A stretch of DNA of 64,000 nt from Chromatocurvus sp046260765. Its GTDB lineage: Bacteria; Pseudomonadota; Gammaproteobacteria; Pseudomonadales; Halieaceae. The DNA lies in assembly GCA_046260765.1 (NCBI GenBank), contig JBHEOO010000001.1, positions 1 to 64,000 of the forward strand. Reading direction: 5' to 3'. The notes under the pieces were generated by a model, which was not told the origin of the DNA, searched no databases, and was given only the letters and a program-made list of their open reading frames with translations. The translations under genes were made by a program, and so were the position numbers. Of the stretch, positions 8,751 to 17,062 are shown one piece after another (the first letter of the stretch is position 1; each line of letters begins with the position of its first letter).

Positions 8751-10646
8751 ATGCTGAATAAATACCCTCTGTGGAAGTACCTTCTGGTCCTCGGGGTGCT
8801 GATGTTGGGCCTTTTCTATGCTGCGCCCAATCTGTATGCCCCCGACCCGGCACTGCAGATTACCGGTGAAAGCAGCGCACAGGTGATTGACCAGGCGACG
8901 CTGAGACGCGCAACTGACGCCCTGGACGAAGCCGGCATCAGTCACTTCGGCGAGGAGATTCAGCCGGATGGTCGCAACGCTCTCATTCGCCTGCGTGATC
9001 GTGACCGGCAACTGGCCGCACAGGCCCGGGTGTCCCGCGCGCTGGGCGACGGCTTCATCATCGCGCTTAACCTCGCCCAGACCACGCCCTCGTGGCTGTC
9101 GGATCTCGGTGCGCAGCCCATGAAGCTGGGCCTTGACCTCAGTGGCGGTGTGCATTTCAAGCTGGAGGTGGATACCCAGGCTGCGGTCGAGCGGCGCATG
9201 GAATTCTATTTCAATGCCATCAAGCGCAGCCTGCGTGAGGAGAGGATCCGTGGCCGGGTAGCTCTTGAGGGGGATCGTTTTGTCGTCGCGCAGTTTCGTA
9301 CGGAGGCAGACAGGGAAGCCGCACGCAGTCTGGTGGCTGATAACCATCCCGAACTGGTGCTAGACCGTCAATCCGATGTCGACACCTTCAGCCTGCGCGC
9401 TGAAATGACCACAGAGACCGTGGACGAAATCATCAACTACGCTGTGAGCCAGAACCTGACAACGCTCCGCAACCGCGTGAATGAGCTGGGCGTTTCCGAG
9501 CCGCTGGTGCAGCGCCAGGGCCGCAATCGTATTGTGGTGGAGCTGCCGGGCATTCAGGATACCGCCGAAGCGAAGCGTATTCTCGGCAAGGTCGCGAATC
9601 TGGAGTTCCGTCTGGTAGCCCGGCCCGATGCCGAGGCCGCCGACAAGCAGCGTTTTGAATATCGCAGCGAAGGCAACGAAGGCATGTTCGAGTGGCTGGA
9701 GCGCGACCTCATTATCACGGGCGAACGGGTTTCCAACGCCCAGGCAAGTTTCGACGAAAATGGCCGGCCGAACGTGCAGATCAGCCTGGATAGTGAAGGC
9801 GGCACGCTGATGTCCCGGGCCACGCGCAACAACATCAAGCGCCGCATGGGCGTGCTGTTTATCGAACGCAAGTTCCGCACACGTTACGAGACAGCGGAAG
9901 ACGGAAGCGAAGAGATCATCAAGGTTCCCTACGACGAGAAGAAGCTGCTCACGGCCCCTGTCATCCAGAGCGCGCTGGGCGCGCAGTTCCAGATCACCGG
10001 GCTCGACAGCCCAATGGAGGCTGCGGAGCTGGCGCTGATGCTGCGTGCCGGTGCGCTGGCTGCGCCGGTAACGTTTGTGGAAGAGCGCACCGTCGGACCG
10101 TCGCTGGGCGCGGAGAACATTCGCCTGGGCGTGAAGTCTGTTCAGTACGGTCTGGCGCTGGTGGTTCTGTTCATGATTCTTTATTACCGCGTGTTCGGTA
10201 TCTGTGCCGTCGTGGCCCTGACCGCCAACCTGGTGCTGCTGATCGCCTTCATGTCGATGATCGGCGCCACGCTGACGCTCCCCGGTATCGCCGGCATTGT
10301 GCTGACCGTCGGTATGGCGGTGGATGCCAATGTGCTCATCTTCTCGCGCATACGCGAGGAGTTACAGGATGGCCTGTCGCCGCAAATGGCCATCCACTCG
10401 GGTTACGGCAGAGCCGTTGTCACCATTCTCGATGCCAACGTCACGACATTGATAGTGGCGGTAATCCTGTATGCCGTGGGCACCGGGCCGATCAAGGGCT
10501 TTGCGGTCACGCTGTCGGTCGGCATTCTGACGTCGATGTTCACGGCCATCATGGGCACCCGGGCCCTGATCAATCTCATTTACGGTGGCCGCCGTCTGCG
10601 GACGCTCTCCATCGGTACTGACATCGTCCAGGAGGCGCGCTCATGA
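8751..10646 (+). CDS. secD: Protein translocase subunit SecD
   Basis: SecD works with SecF in the inner membrane to drive the late, proton-motive-force-dependent step of Sec export. The 631-residue protein has an N-terminal membrane segment (YLLVLGVLMLGLFYAAP), a large periplasmic domain containing the G-L-D-L-S-G-G-V motif after about residue 125, and five C-terminal membrane helices from about 460, including the conserved G-M-A-V-D-A-N-V-L-I-F motif. The Shine-Dalgarno is weak, but the N-terminus MLNKYPLWKYLLV is family-typical. It overlaps secF by four bases (ATGA). yajC and tgt, the usual upstream neighbours, are not here. Confidence 0.97.
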   Translation: MLNKYPLWKYLLVLGVLMLGLFYAAPNLYAPDPALQITGESSAQVIDQATLRRATDALDEAGISHFGEEIQPDGRNALIRLRDRDRQLAAQARVSRALGDGFIIALNLAQTTPSWLSDLGAQPMKLGLDLSGGVHFKLEVDTQAAVERRMEFYFNAIKRSLREERIRGRVALEGDRFVVAQFRTEADREAARSLVADNHPELVLDRQSDVDTFSLRAEMTTETVDEIINYAVSQNLTTLRNRVNELGVSEPLVQRQGRNRIVVELPGIQDTAEAKRILGKVANLEFRLVARPDAEAADKQRFEYRSEGNEGMFEWLERDLIITGERVSNAQASFDENGRPNVQISLDSEGGTLMSRATRNNIKRRMGVLFIERKFRTRYETAEDGSEEIIKVPYDEKKLLTAPVIQSALGAQFQITGLDSPMEAAELALMLRAGALAAPVTFVEERTVGPSLGAENIRLGVKSVQYGLALVVLFMILYYRVFGICAVVALTANLVLLIAFMSMIGATLTLPGIAGIVLTVGMAVDANVLIFSRIREELQDGLSPQMAIHSGYGRAVVTILDANVTTLIVAVILYAVGTGPIKGFAVTLSVGILTSMFTAIMGTRALINLIYGGRRLRTLSIGTDIVQEARS

Positions 10647-11554
10647 AACAGATCAACTTTATGGGCCAGAGGCGTCTGGCGGTTATTCTCTCTTCGGTCC
10701 TGCTGCTGGTCTCTCTCGGTTCCCTGATCATGAACCAGCTGGAGTGGGGCCTTGACTTCACCGGCGGTACGCTGGTTGAGGTTGAGTACGGCGACTCCGC
10801 CGATCTCGATGCCATTCGCAGTACGCTGCAAAACGCTGGCTACGACGGTGCCATTGTCGTCAGCTTCGGTACCGACCGCGATGTGCTGATCCGTCTCCCC
10901 GCCGATCTCGACGCTGACGGAAATGCGGTGCTGCAGACCCTCCAGGCGTCGAGCAGCGACAGCGTAGAGATGCTGCGCACGGAATTTGTCGGTCCACAGG
11001 TGGGTGACGAATTGCGCGAACAGGGTGGTCTGGCCATGTTGCTCGCACTCGGTCTTGTCATGCTGTACATCGGGTTTCGCTTCCAGCTGAAATTCGCGGT
11101 GGGCGCCGTGGCGGCGCTGGTGCACGACGTGATACTCACGCTGGGTTTTTTCTCGGTGCTGCGGCTGGACTTCGATCTGACGGTGCTTGCGGCGCTGCTG
11201 GCGGTGATCGGCTACTCCCTCAATGACACCATCGTCGTGGCAGACCGCATACGCGAGAACTTCCGCAAGCTGCGTCGTATCGATCCTGTTGAGGTGATCA
11301 ATATTTCCCTGACCGAGACGTTAGGGCGAACATTGGTCACGTCGTTGACCACGTTGCTGGTACTCGCGGCACTGGCGATATTTGGTGGCGAGATGATCAA
11401 CGCCTTCGCGGTGGCTCTGATCGTCGGCGTAACGGTCGGTACCTATTCGTCGATCTACGTATCCGCAACGACGCTGCTCGCGCTGAAGGTCGACAAGGAA
11501 GATCTGATGATTCCAGTCAAAGAGGGTGCAGAGCAGGACGAGGTCACGCCGTAA
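10643..11554 (+). CDS. secF: Protein translocase subunit SecF
   Basis: SecF is the partner of SecD in the SecDF complex. The 303-residue protein has an N-terminal membrane helix (RLAVILSSVLLLVSLGSLI), the periplasmic P1-like domain opening with GLDFTGGTLVEVEY, and a five-helix C-terminal bundle containing the family motif GYSLNDTIVVADRIRE. Its start overlaps the secD stop by four bases, indicating translational coupling. It converges with suhB, with 22 bp between the stops and no strong terminator hairpin visible. Confidence 0.97.
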   Translation: MKQINFMGQRRLAVILSSVLLLVSLGSLIMNQLEWGLDFTGGTLVEVEYGDSADLDAIRSTLQNAGYDGAIVVSFGTDRDVLIRLPADLDADGNAVLQTLQASSSDSVEMLRTEFVGPQVGDELREQGGLAMLLALGLVMLYIGFRFQLKFAVGAVAALVHDVILTLGFFSVLRLDFDLTVLAALLAVIGYSLNDTIVVADRIRENFRKLRRIDPVEVINISLTETLGRTLVTSLTTLLVLAALAIFGGEMINAFAVALIVGVTVGTYSSIYVSATTLLALKVDKEDLMIPVKEGAEQDEVTP

Positions 11555-11576
11555 AAACAGCGGCAAAAGAGTAGCG

Positions 11577-12383
11577 TTAAACGGCCGGCTTTGCGAGAAG
11601 CGGTCGTGTTACCTGCAGTACGGCTTTGAAGCATTTCGGGTTGCCCGCAACAATGTTGCCGGATTCCATGAAGTTTTCCGATCCGTCGATATCGGCAACC
11701 AGCCCGCCGGCTTCCCGCACCAGCAGTGCGCCCGCCGCCATGTCCCAGCGGGACAGGCCGATCTCCCAGAATGCGTCCAGACGACCCGTTGCCACGTAGG
11801 CCAGGTCCAGCGACGCAGCGCCGGCGCGGCGGATGCCGGCGCACTGGCCAGCCAGCGTAACCAGGCTCTTGCCGTAGGCGTCCAGGTGCTCATCGCTGTG
11901 GCCGCGGAAGGGGATGCCGGTGCCGAGCAGGGCGCCGTCGAGGCTAGCCAGTTTGCTGACCCGCATGCGGCTGCCGTTGAACTGGGCGCCCCGCCCACGC
12001 GATGCAGTGAACTCCTCGCGGCGGACGGGATCCACGATCACCGCATGTTCCAGCTTGCCCCGGTACAGGCATGCGATGGATACCGCGAAATGGGGAATGC
12101 CGCGCAGAAAGTTCGTTGTGCCATCCAGCGGATCGATCACCCACTGGTACTCGGCATCCTCCGGGCCGCTCAGGCCCGATTCCTCGCCGAGGAAGGCGTG
12201 CTGGGGATAGGCGCGTCGCAGCTGGTCAATAATTTCCCGTTCGGCGGCTTCGTCGACATCCGAGACAAAATCGTTGGCGCTTTTGGTTTTCACGTGCAGC
12301 CGCTCGAGATCGTCCGACGCCCGGACAATCTGCTCTCCGGCGCGGCGCGCAGCGCGCAGAGCCATGTTAATCATCGGTTCCAT
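11577..12383 (-). CDS. suhB: Inositol-1-monophosphatase SuhB
   Basis: SuhB is a Mg2+-dependent inositol monophosphatase that in enterobacteria also acts in ribosomal RNA antitermination. The 268-residue product has the family metal-binding motifs: a conserved G-E-E-S, then D-P-L-D-G-T-T-N-F, and the C-terminal SRWDMAAGALLVREAGG. The start at the ATG at 12383 gives MEPMINMALRAARRAG, which aligns with the E. coli SuhB N-terminus; the reading frame stays open far upstream, but that part is antisense to trmJ. It is divergent from trmJ, as in many gammaproteobacteria. On the minus strand a TATACT -10 (bases 12443-12448) is a possible promoter. Confidence 0.94.
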   Translation of the reverse strand: MEPMINMALRAARRAGEQIVRASDDLERLHVKTKSANDFVSDVDEAAEREIIDQLRRAYPQHAFLGEESGLSGPEDAEYQWVIDPLDGTTNFLRGIPHFAVSIACLYRGKLEHAVIVDPVRREEFTASRGRGAQFNGSRMRVSKLASLDGALLGTGIPFRGHSDEHLDAYGKSLVTLAGQCAGIRRAGAASLDLAYVATGRLDAFWEIGLSRWDMAAGALLVREAGGLVADIDGSENFMESGNIVAGNPKCFKAVLQVTRPLLAKPAV

Positions 12384-12527
12384 AGTGTTTTCCGGGTGCT
12401 CAAGAGTGTTGCGTGCTGTGGTCTGGATTTTGCGCGGCGCGCAGTATAACAGAGAGCACTGCGCAGGACGCCCTGTGGCTCTGGTAAACTTACGGCTTAC
12501 ACTCCATAAATGAAGAAAGACTGATCC

Positions 12528-13310
12528 ATGCGCACAGAGAGTATTGAAATCGTTCTGGTCAACACGACACACCCGGGCAATATCGGCGGTGTTGCGCGCG
12601 CGATGAAAAACATGGGTCTGTCGCGCCTCTGCCTGGTTGCTCCCAGGCAGTTTCCCGACCCGCAGGCGGTGTGGCGTGCGGCGTCTGCAATCGACCTGCT
12701 GGAGCAGGCGCGCATCGTCAGCACACTGGACGAGGCGGTTGCCGACAGCCAGTTCATTGTCGGCACCAGCGCGCGTGACCGTCGCATTCCCTGGCCGCTG
12801 CTCGACCCGAGAGGCTGCGCCGCGCGGGTCGACGAGCACACCGACGCCGGTGAGCGCGTATCGATCCTGTTCGGGCGCGAGGACCGTGGGCTGACCAACG
12901 ATGAGCTCAAGCGCTGCAATCTGCATCTGCATATCCCCAGTGCGCCGGAGTACAGTTCTCTGAATCTGGCCATGGCGGTGCAGATTGTCTGCTACGAATT
13001 GCGCATGTTGGCCGTGGCGGACTCCCTGCCCGTGGCATCCGACGAGCAGTGGGACACGCCGTTTGCCACGGCGGCAAATATGGAGAGGTTTTACACGCAC
13101 CTGGAAGAAACCCTCATCGACATCGACTTCCTCGATCCGGCGGCGCCGCGACAATTGATGCCTCGATTGCGCAGGCTTTACAGCCGGGTCAGGCTGGATG
13201 AAATGGAACTCAACATTCTTCGCGGCATCCTGACGTCCACCCAGCAGTGGGTTACGCGCGGCGGCGCCAGTCGCGCGCAGCAGGCGAAGACCGACGACTC
13301 CGACAAGTGA
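12528..13310 (+). CDS. trmJ: tRNA (cytidine/uridine-2'-O-)-methyltransferase TrmJ
   Basis: TrmJ is a SPOUT-class enzyme that 2'-O-methylates position 32 of the tRNA anticodon loop using SAM. The 260-residue sequence begins with the SPOUT start IEIVLVNTTHPGNIGGVARA and has the knot motifs VSILFGREDRGLTNDEL and IPSAPEYSSLNLAMAVQ, which form the SAM site. The C-terminal part is the helical extension typical of TrmJ. It is the first gene of a forward run with iscS seven bases downstream, the place it occupies upstream of isc clusters in other gammaproteobacteria. Confidence 0.95.
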   Translation: MRTESIEIVLVNTTHPGNIGGVARAMKNMGLSRLCLVAPRQFPDPQAVWRAASAIDLLEQARIVSTLDEAVADSQFIVGTSARDRRIPWPLLDPRGCAARVDEHTDAGERVSILFGREDRGLTNDELKRCNLHLHIPSAPEYSSLNLAMAVQIVCYELRMLAVADSLPVASDEQWDTPFATAANMERFYTHLEETLIDIDFLDPAAPRQLMPRLRRLYSRVRLDEMELNILRGILTSTQQWVTRGGASRAQQAKTDDSDK

Positions 13311-13317
13311 GGTGCTT

Positions 13318-14484
13318 ATGAAAAAGCCGGTTTACCTTGACTATCTGGCGACAACACCGGTGGATCCCCGGGTGGCCGAGGCCATGCAGGGCTGCCTGAC
13401 GCTGGACGGCGTCTTCGGTAATGCGGCGTCGCGCTCGCATCGCTATGGCTGGGAGGCCGAAATGGCTGTGGAAAACGCGCGGCGCGATGTTGCCGACCTG
13501 ATCGGCGCCGATCCGCGGGAGATTGTCTGGACGTCCGGGGCGACGGAGTCGGATAACCTGGCCATAAAGGGCGTCGCCCTGCAGGGCGACGGCGCCGGGC
13601 ACATTGTGACCTCGGCTATCGAGCACAAGGCGGTTCTCGATACCTGCGCGCATCTTGAGACCCTGGGCTGGCAGGTCACCTACCTGGCACCGGATGCGAA
13701 CGGCTGTACGACGGCGGAAGCCGTTGCCGGCGCCCTGCGCAGTGACACGCGGCTGGTCAGTATCATGCACGCCAATAACGAAATCGGCACGGTGAACGAT
13801 ATAGCGGCGATCGCTGGCGTCACCCGCGAGGCGGGGGTGGTGCTGCACGTCGACGCGGCGCAGAGCGCCGGCAAGCTGCCGGTGGACGTCAACGCGCTCA
13901 ATGTCGACCTGATGTCGCTCTCTGCCCATAAGATGTATGGCCCCAAGGGTGTTGGTGCGCTGTATGTGCGGCGACAGCCGCGCGTGCATCTGCAGGCGCA
14001 GATGCACGGGGGCGGTCACGAACGCGGTATGCGGGCGGGTACCCTGGCCACACACCAGACTGTGGGCATGGGAACAGCGGCGCGACTTGCCAGAGAAGAG
14101 CTGGCCGAAGAGGCGCCGCGGCTGCAGCGTCAGCGGGATCGCCTGTGGTCGGCGCTGCAGGACCTCGGTGATGTGCAGCTCAACGGCGATGCAAGAGCGC
14201 GATTGCCTGGGGCACTGAACGTCAGCTTTGGCGGCGTTGAGGGGGAGACGCTGCTGCTTTCCCTCAACGATCTCGCGGTGTCGACCGGATCTGCCTGCAC
14301 CTCGGCCAGCCTGGAACCGTCGTATGTGTTGCGTGCCCTCGGCGTGTCCGACGAGCGCGCGCACAGTTCCCTGCGTCTCAGCCTCGGCCGATTTACCACC
14401 GACGAAGAAGTGGAACATGCCGTGGCGCGCCTGAGTGACTGCGTGCGGCGACTGCGGGGAGAGCTGGCCCACGCCATATCCTGA
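13318..14484 (+). CDS. iscS: Cysteine desulfurase IscS, shortened at the C-terminus
   Basis: This PLP enzyme removes sulfur from cysteine as an enzyme persulfide for tRNA thiolation and Fe-S synthesis. The 388-residue sequence is very close to E. coli IscS: YLDYLATTPVDPRVAE, the PLP-lysine segment S-A-H-K-M-Y-G-P-K-G, and the loop STGSACTSASLEPSY with catalytic Cys327. The ATG at 13318 has TGAGG upstream; a GTG at 13312 is also in frame. Two things are odd. The protein ends R-L-R-G-E-L-A-H-A-I-S, so the C-terminal P-L-W-E-M tail that E. coli IscS uses with IscU is absent. The next gene is ndk, with no isc scaffold or chaperone genes. A role mainly in tRNA thiolation is inferred. Confidence 0.94.
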   Translation: MKKPVYLDYLATTPVDPRVAEAMQGCLTLDGVFGNAASRSHRYGWEAEMAVENARRDVADLIGADPREIVWTSGATESDNLAIKGVALQGDGAGHIVTSAIEHKAVLDTCAHLETLGWQVTYLAPDANGCTTAEAVAGALRSDTRLVSIMHANNEIGTVNDIAAIAGVTREAGVVLHVDAAQSAGKLPVDVNALNVDLMSLSAHKMYGPKGVGALYVRRQPRVHLQAQMHGGGHERGMRAGTLATHQTVGMGTAARLAREELAEEAPRLQRQRDRLWSALQDLGDVQLNGDARARLPGALNVSFGGVEGETLLLSLNDLAVSTGSACTSASLEPSYVLRALGVSDERAHSSLRLSLGRFTTDEEVEHAVARLSDCVRRLRGELAHAIS

Positions 14485-14499
14485 TGCTGCCGAAAGCGG

Positions 14500-14528
14500 A
14501 TGAAACCGCGCCGCCGTGCGCGTATAAT
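14500..14528 (+). promoter_or_regulatory. Predicted sigma-70 promoter for ndk
   Basis: ATGAAA (14500-14505), a 17-bp spacer and a perfect TATAAT (14523-14528) lie in the 120-bp gap between iscS and ndk. This suggests that ndk and the genes after it have their own start of transcription. Confidence 0.55.
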
Positions 14529-14604
14529 GCCGCACCTGGCGTCAGGGCGGGGCCCAGAGTCACCTGACTGCCGACTCATTCAATGTACAGGTGGAGATAA
14601 CCCT

Positions 14605-15033
14605 ATGGCGGTGCAGCGCACGCTTTCTATTGTAAAACCCGATGCGGTCGGCAAGAACGTGATTGGCAAAATCTATTCCCGGTTCGAGGACAATGGCCTG
14701 CAGGTCATTGCCGCAAAAATGCTGCACCTCAGCGAGGCCGTTGCCGGCGGTTTCTATGCCGAGCATCGCGAGCGTCCGTTCTTTGCCGATCTTGTTGGTT
14801 TCATGACTTCCGGACCGGTTATGGTCCAGGTGCTCGAGGGTGATGACGCCATCGCAAAAAATCGCGAGCTCATGGGTGCGACGAATCCCAAAGAGGCCGA
14901 TGCGGGTACTATTCGCGCCGATTTTGCCTCGTCCATCGATGCCAACGCTGTGCACGGATCTGACTCCGAGACCTCCGCAGCGCGTGAAATCGCTTATTTC
15001 TTTGCCTCCAGTGAGGTGTTCTCCCGCGCCTGA
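14605..15033 (+). CDS. ndk: Nucleoside diphosphate kinase
   Basis: Ndk transfers the gamma phosphate between nucleoside triphosphates and diphosphates through a phosphohistidine. The 142-residue protein begins MAVQRTLSIVKPDAV and carries the catalytic His117 in NAVHGSDS. The ATG at 14605 has TGGAG at suitable spacing. It is followed 14 bases later by rlmN, and the order ndk-rlmN-pilF is standard for this part of gammaproteobacterial chromosomes. Confidence 0.97.
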   Translation: MAVQRTLSIVKPDAVGKNVIGKIYSRFEDNGLQVIAAKMLHLSEAVAGGFYAEHRERPFFADLVGFMTSGPVMVQVLEGDDAIAKNRELMGATNPKEADAGTIRADFASSIDANAVHGSDSETSAAREIAYFFASSEVFSRA

Positions 15034-15047
15034 GCGCGGTATCCGCC

Positions 15048-16220
15048 ATGAGCAACCTCATCGCCAAAGCCATTGCCACTACCGGCGCTACCGAAAGCCA
15101 GCGCATCAACCTGCTGGGCATGCCGCGCGCCTCGCTGGTAGCGTGGCTCGAGTCCATCGGAGAGAAACCCTTTCGTGCACAGCAACTGCTGAAGTGGATG
15201 CACCACGAGGGCGAGACGGATTTTCAGCGCATGAGCAATCTGTCCCGCGCTCTGCGTGACAAGCTCGACGCCATCGCCGAGGTTCGTCCACCGCGGGTGG
15301 AAAGTCAGCACGACTCCGCGGATGGCACGCGCAAGTGGCTGGTGCGGGTCGATGGCGGCGGGCTGGTGGAAACCGTGCTGATTCCAGACGGTGGCCGGGC
15401 GACCCTGTGCGTGTCTTCCCAGGTGGGCTGCAGTCTCGACTGCAGCTTCTGTTCCACGGGCAAACAGGGGTTTATGCGTGATCTCAGTGCCGCCGAAATC
15501 ATCGGGCAGGTCTGGCTGGCAATCGATTCCTACGACGCCTTCAAGTCCGGCAAAGGCCGCGTGGTCACCAACGTGGTCATGATGGGTATGGGTGAACCGC
15601 TGCTCAATTTCGAGAATGTCGTGGCGGCCATGAATCTCATGATGGAGGATCTGGCCTACGGCATCTCCAAGCGTCGCGTCACGCTCAGCACCTCGGGCGT
15701 TGTACCCGCGCTCGATCGACTGGCCGCGGTGAGCGAAGCGAGCCTGGCGGTGTCACTGCATGCGGCGAACGACGCGCTGCGCAACCAGCTGGTACCGATC
15801 AACCGTCGCTACCCGATTGCCATGCTGCTGGACAGCGCGCGGCGCTATATCGACGCCCAGACCGATCGCAAGCGTGTGGTCACCATCGAGTACACGCTGA
15901 TGGCGGGCATAAACGACCAGCGCGAACACGCGGTGGAGCTGGCGCAGCTGCTGAAGGACTTTCCCTGCAAGATCAATCTCATTCCGTTCAACCCTTTCCC
16001 GGGCTCCGGCTATGAACGCCCCAGCGGTAATGCGGTCAGCCGTTTCTGGCAGGTATTGGTGGATGCGGGGTATATCGTTACCGTGCGTACCACGCGCGGC
16101 GATGACATTGCCGCCGCCTGTGGTCAGCTCGTGGGTGAGGTGGTCGACAGAACCCGGCGCAGCGAGCGTCACCGGCGTCTGGCGCAGGAGGCGGCAGAAC
16201 GGGTTGATGGGCATGTCTAG
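15048..16220 (+). CDS. rlmN: Dual-specificity 23S rRNA/tRNA adenine C2-methyltransferase RlmN
   Basis: RlmN is a radical SAM enzyme that methylates C2 of A2503 in 23S rRNA and A37 in some tRNAs. The 390-residue protein has the C-x3-C-x2-C cluster motif at Cys128, Cys132 and Cys135, the motif VVMMGMGEPLLNF, and a conserved C-terminal cysteine in D-I-A-A-A-C-G-Q-L that is part of the catalytic pair. Length is typical. The start follows ndk by 14 bases. Confidence 0.96.
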   Translation: MSNLIAKAIATTGATESQRINLLGMPRASLVAWLESIGEKPFRAQQLLKWMHHEGETDFQRMSNLSRALRDKLDAIAEVRPPRVESQHDSADGTRKWLVRVDGGGLVETVLIPDGGRATLCVSSQVGCSLDCSFCSTGKQGFMRDLSAAEIIGQVWLAIDSYDAFKSGKGRVVTNVVMMGMGEPLLNFENVVAAMNLMMEDLAYGISKRRVTLSTSGVVPALDRLAAVSEASLAVSLHAANDALRNQLVPINRRYPIAMLLDSARRYIDAQTDRKRVVTIEYTLMAGINDQREHAVELAQLLKDFPCKINLIPFNPFPGSGYERPSGNAVSRFWQVLVDAGYIVTVRTTRGDDIAAACGQLVGEVVDRTRRSERHRRLAQEAAERVDGHV

Positions 16221-16254
16221 CGCTCTTGCGCTGAATACCGGCGGCAGCACTGCC

Positions 16255-17016
16255 ATGCGAGCAAGCCTTTTTTTGCTTTGCCTGTTTATCCTTAGCGCCT
16301 GCATCACCACGCGGGATACGGTGTTCACCCAGCCGGCATCACCGGACGAGGTATTCACCCAGCGCGTGGAGCTGGCGCGAAAATATATTGGCGACGGCAA
16401 TTGGGACGCCGCCAAGCGCAACCTCAAGGTGGCGGCAAGTATCAATGACCGCAAGCCCGAGGTCCACGAGGCCTTTGCGCTGGTCTACCAGAGCACCGGC
16501 GAGATCGAAATGGCCGAGGCGAGTTACCAGCGCGCCATCGCACTCGACAGTCGTTTCTCCAGAGCCCGGAACAATTACGCCGTATTCCTGTTCTCCCAGC
16601 AGCGATTTCAGGAGGCGGAGCAGCAGCTGCAGGCAGTGGTCCGCGATACCCTGTATGAGGCGCGCCCGCAGGCTTTTATCAATCTTGGACTGTCGCGCCT
16701 GGCGCTTGCCGATGATGCCGGCGCGGAGGAGGCCTTCACCCGGGCGTTGAGCATGCAGGGCACTAACAGCATTCCCCTGCTGGAAATGGCCAGTCTGCGT
16801 CTGAAGGCGGGTGACTACAGCGCCGCAGAACAATACTATGGACGTTACCGGTCCGCCGTGCGGCGTCAGTCGGCCCGGGGGCTCTGGCTTGGCGTTCGCC
16901 TGGCACAGGCCACCGGTGATCGCGATGCCGAGGGCAGCTATGCGCTGGCTCTGCGGAACCTGTACCCGGAGTCACCCGAGTATGCGGCGTATGCACGCCA
17001 GGCGGGTGACTCTTGA
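16255..17016 (+). CDS. pilF: Type IV pilus biogenesis/stability lipoprotein PilF (PilW), TPR protein
   Basis: PilF is an outer-membrane lipoprotein (pilotin) needed for PilQ secretin assembly. The 253-residue product starts with a compact lipoprotein signal ending in L-S-A-C at Cys16, followed by tetratricopeptide repeats covering about residues 40-200 (for example the helices around IEMAEASYQRAIALDSRF and AGAEEAFTRALSM). The start is uncertain: ATGs at 16207 and 16213 are in frame and would overlap rlmN, adding about 15 residues before the signal peptide. None has a strong Shine-Dalgarno. rodZ, commonly next, is missing. Confidence 0.88.
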   Translation: MRASLFLLCLFILSACITTRDTVFTQPASPDEVFTQRVELARKYIGDGNWDAAKRNLKVAASINDRKPEVHEAFALVYQSTGEIEMAEASYQRAIALDSRFSRARNNYAVFLFSQQRFQEAEQQLQAVVRDTLYEARPQAFINLGLSRLALADDAGAEEAFTRALSMQGTNSIPLLEMASLRLKAGDYSAAEQYYGRYRSAVRRQSARGLWLGVRLAQATGDRDAEGSYALALRNLYPESPEYAAYARQAGDS

Positions 17017-17062
17017 GATGGATAAATCAGGCGCGCCGGGCGGCGTGTAAGGCAGGTAAGGT

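Noticed and set aside
12384..13154. N-terminal extension of SuhB
   Set aside because: The frame is open but antisense to trmJ; the ATG at 12383 gives the exact family N-terminus.
13252..14535. 427-codon frame on the minus strand across iscS
   Set aside because: It is the antisense image of the highly conserved IscS coding sequence, with no domain or ribosome site.
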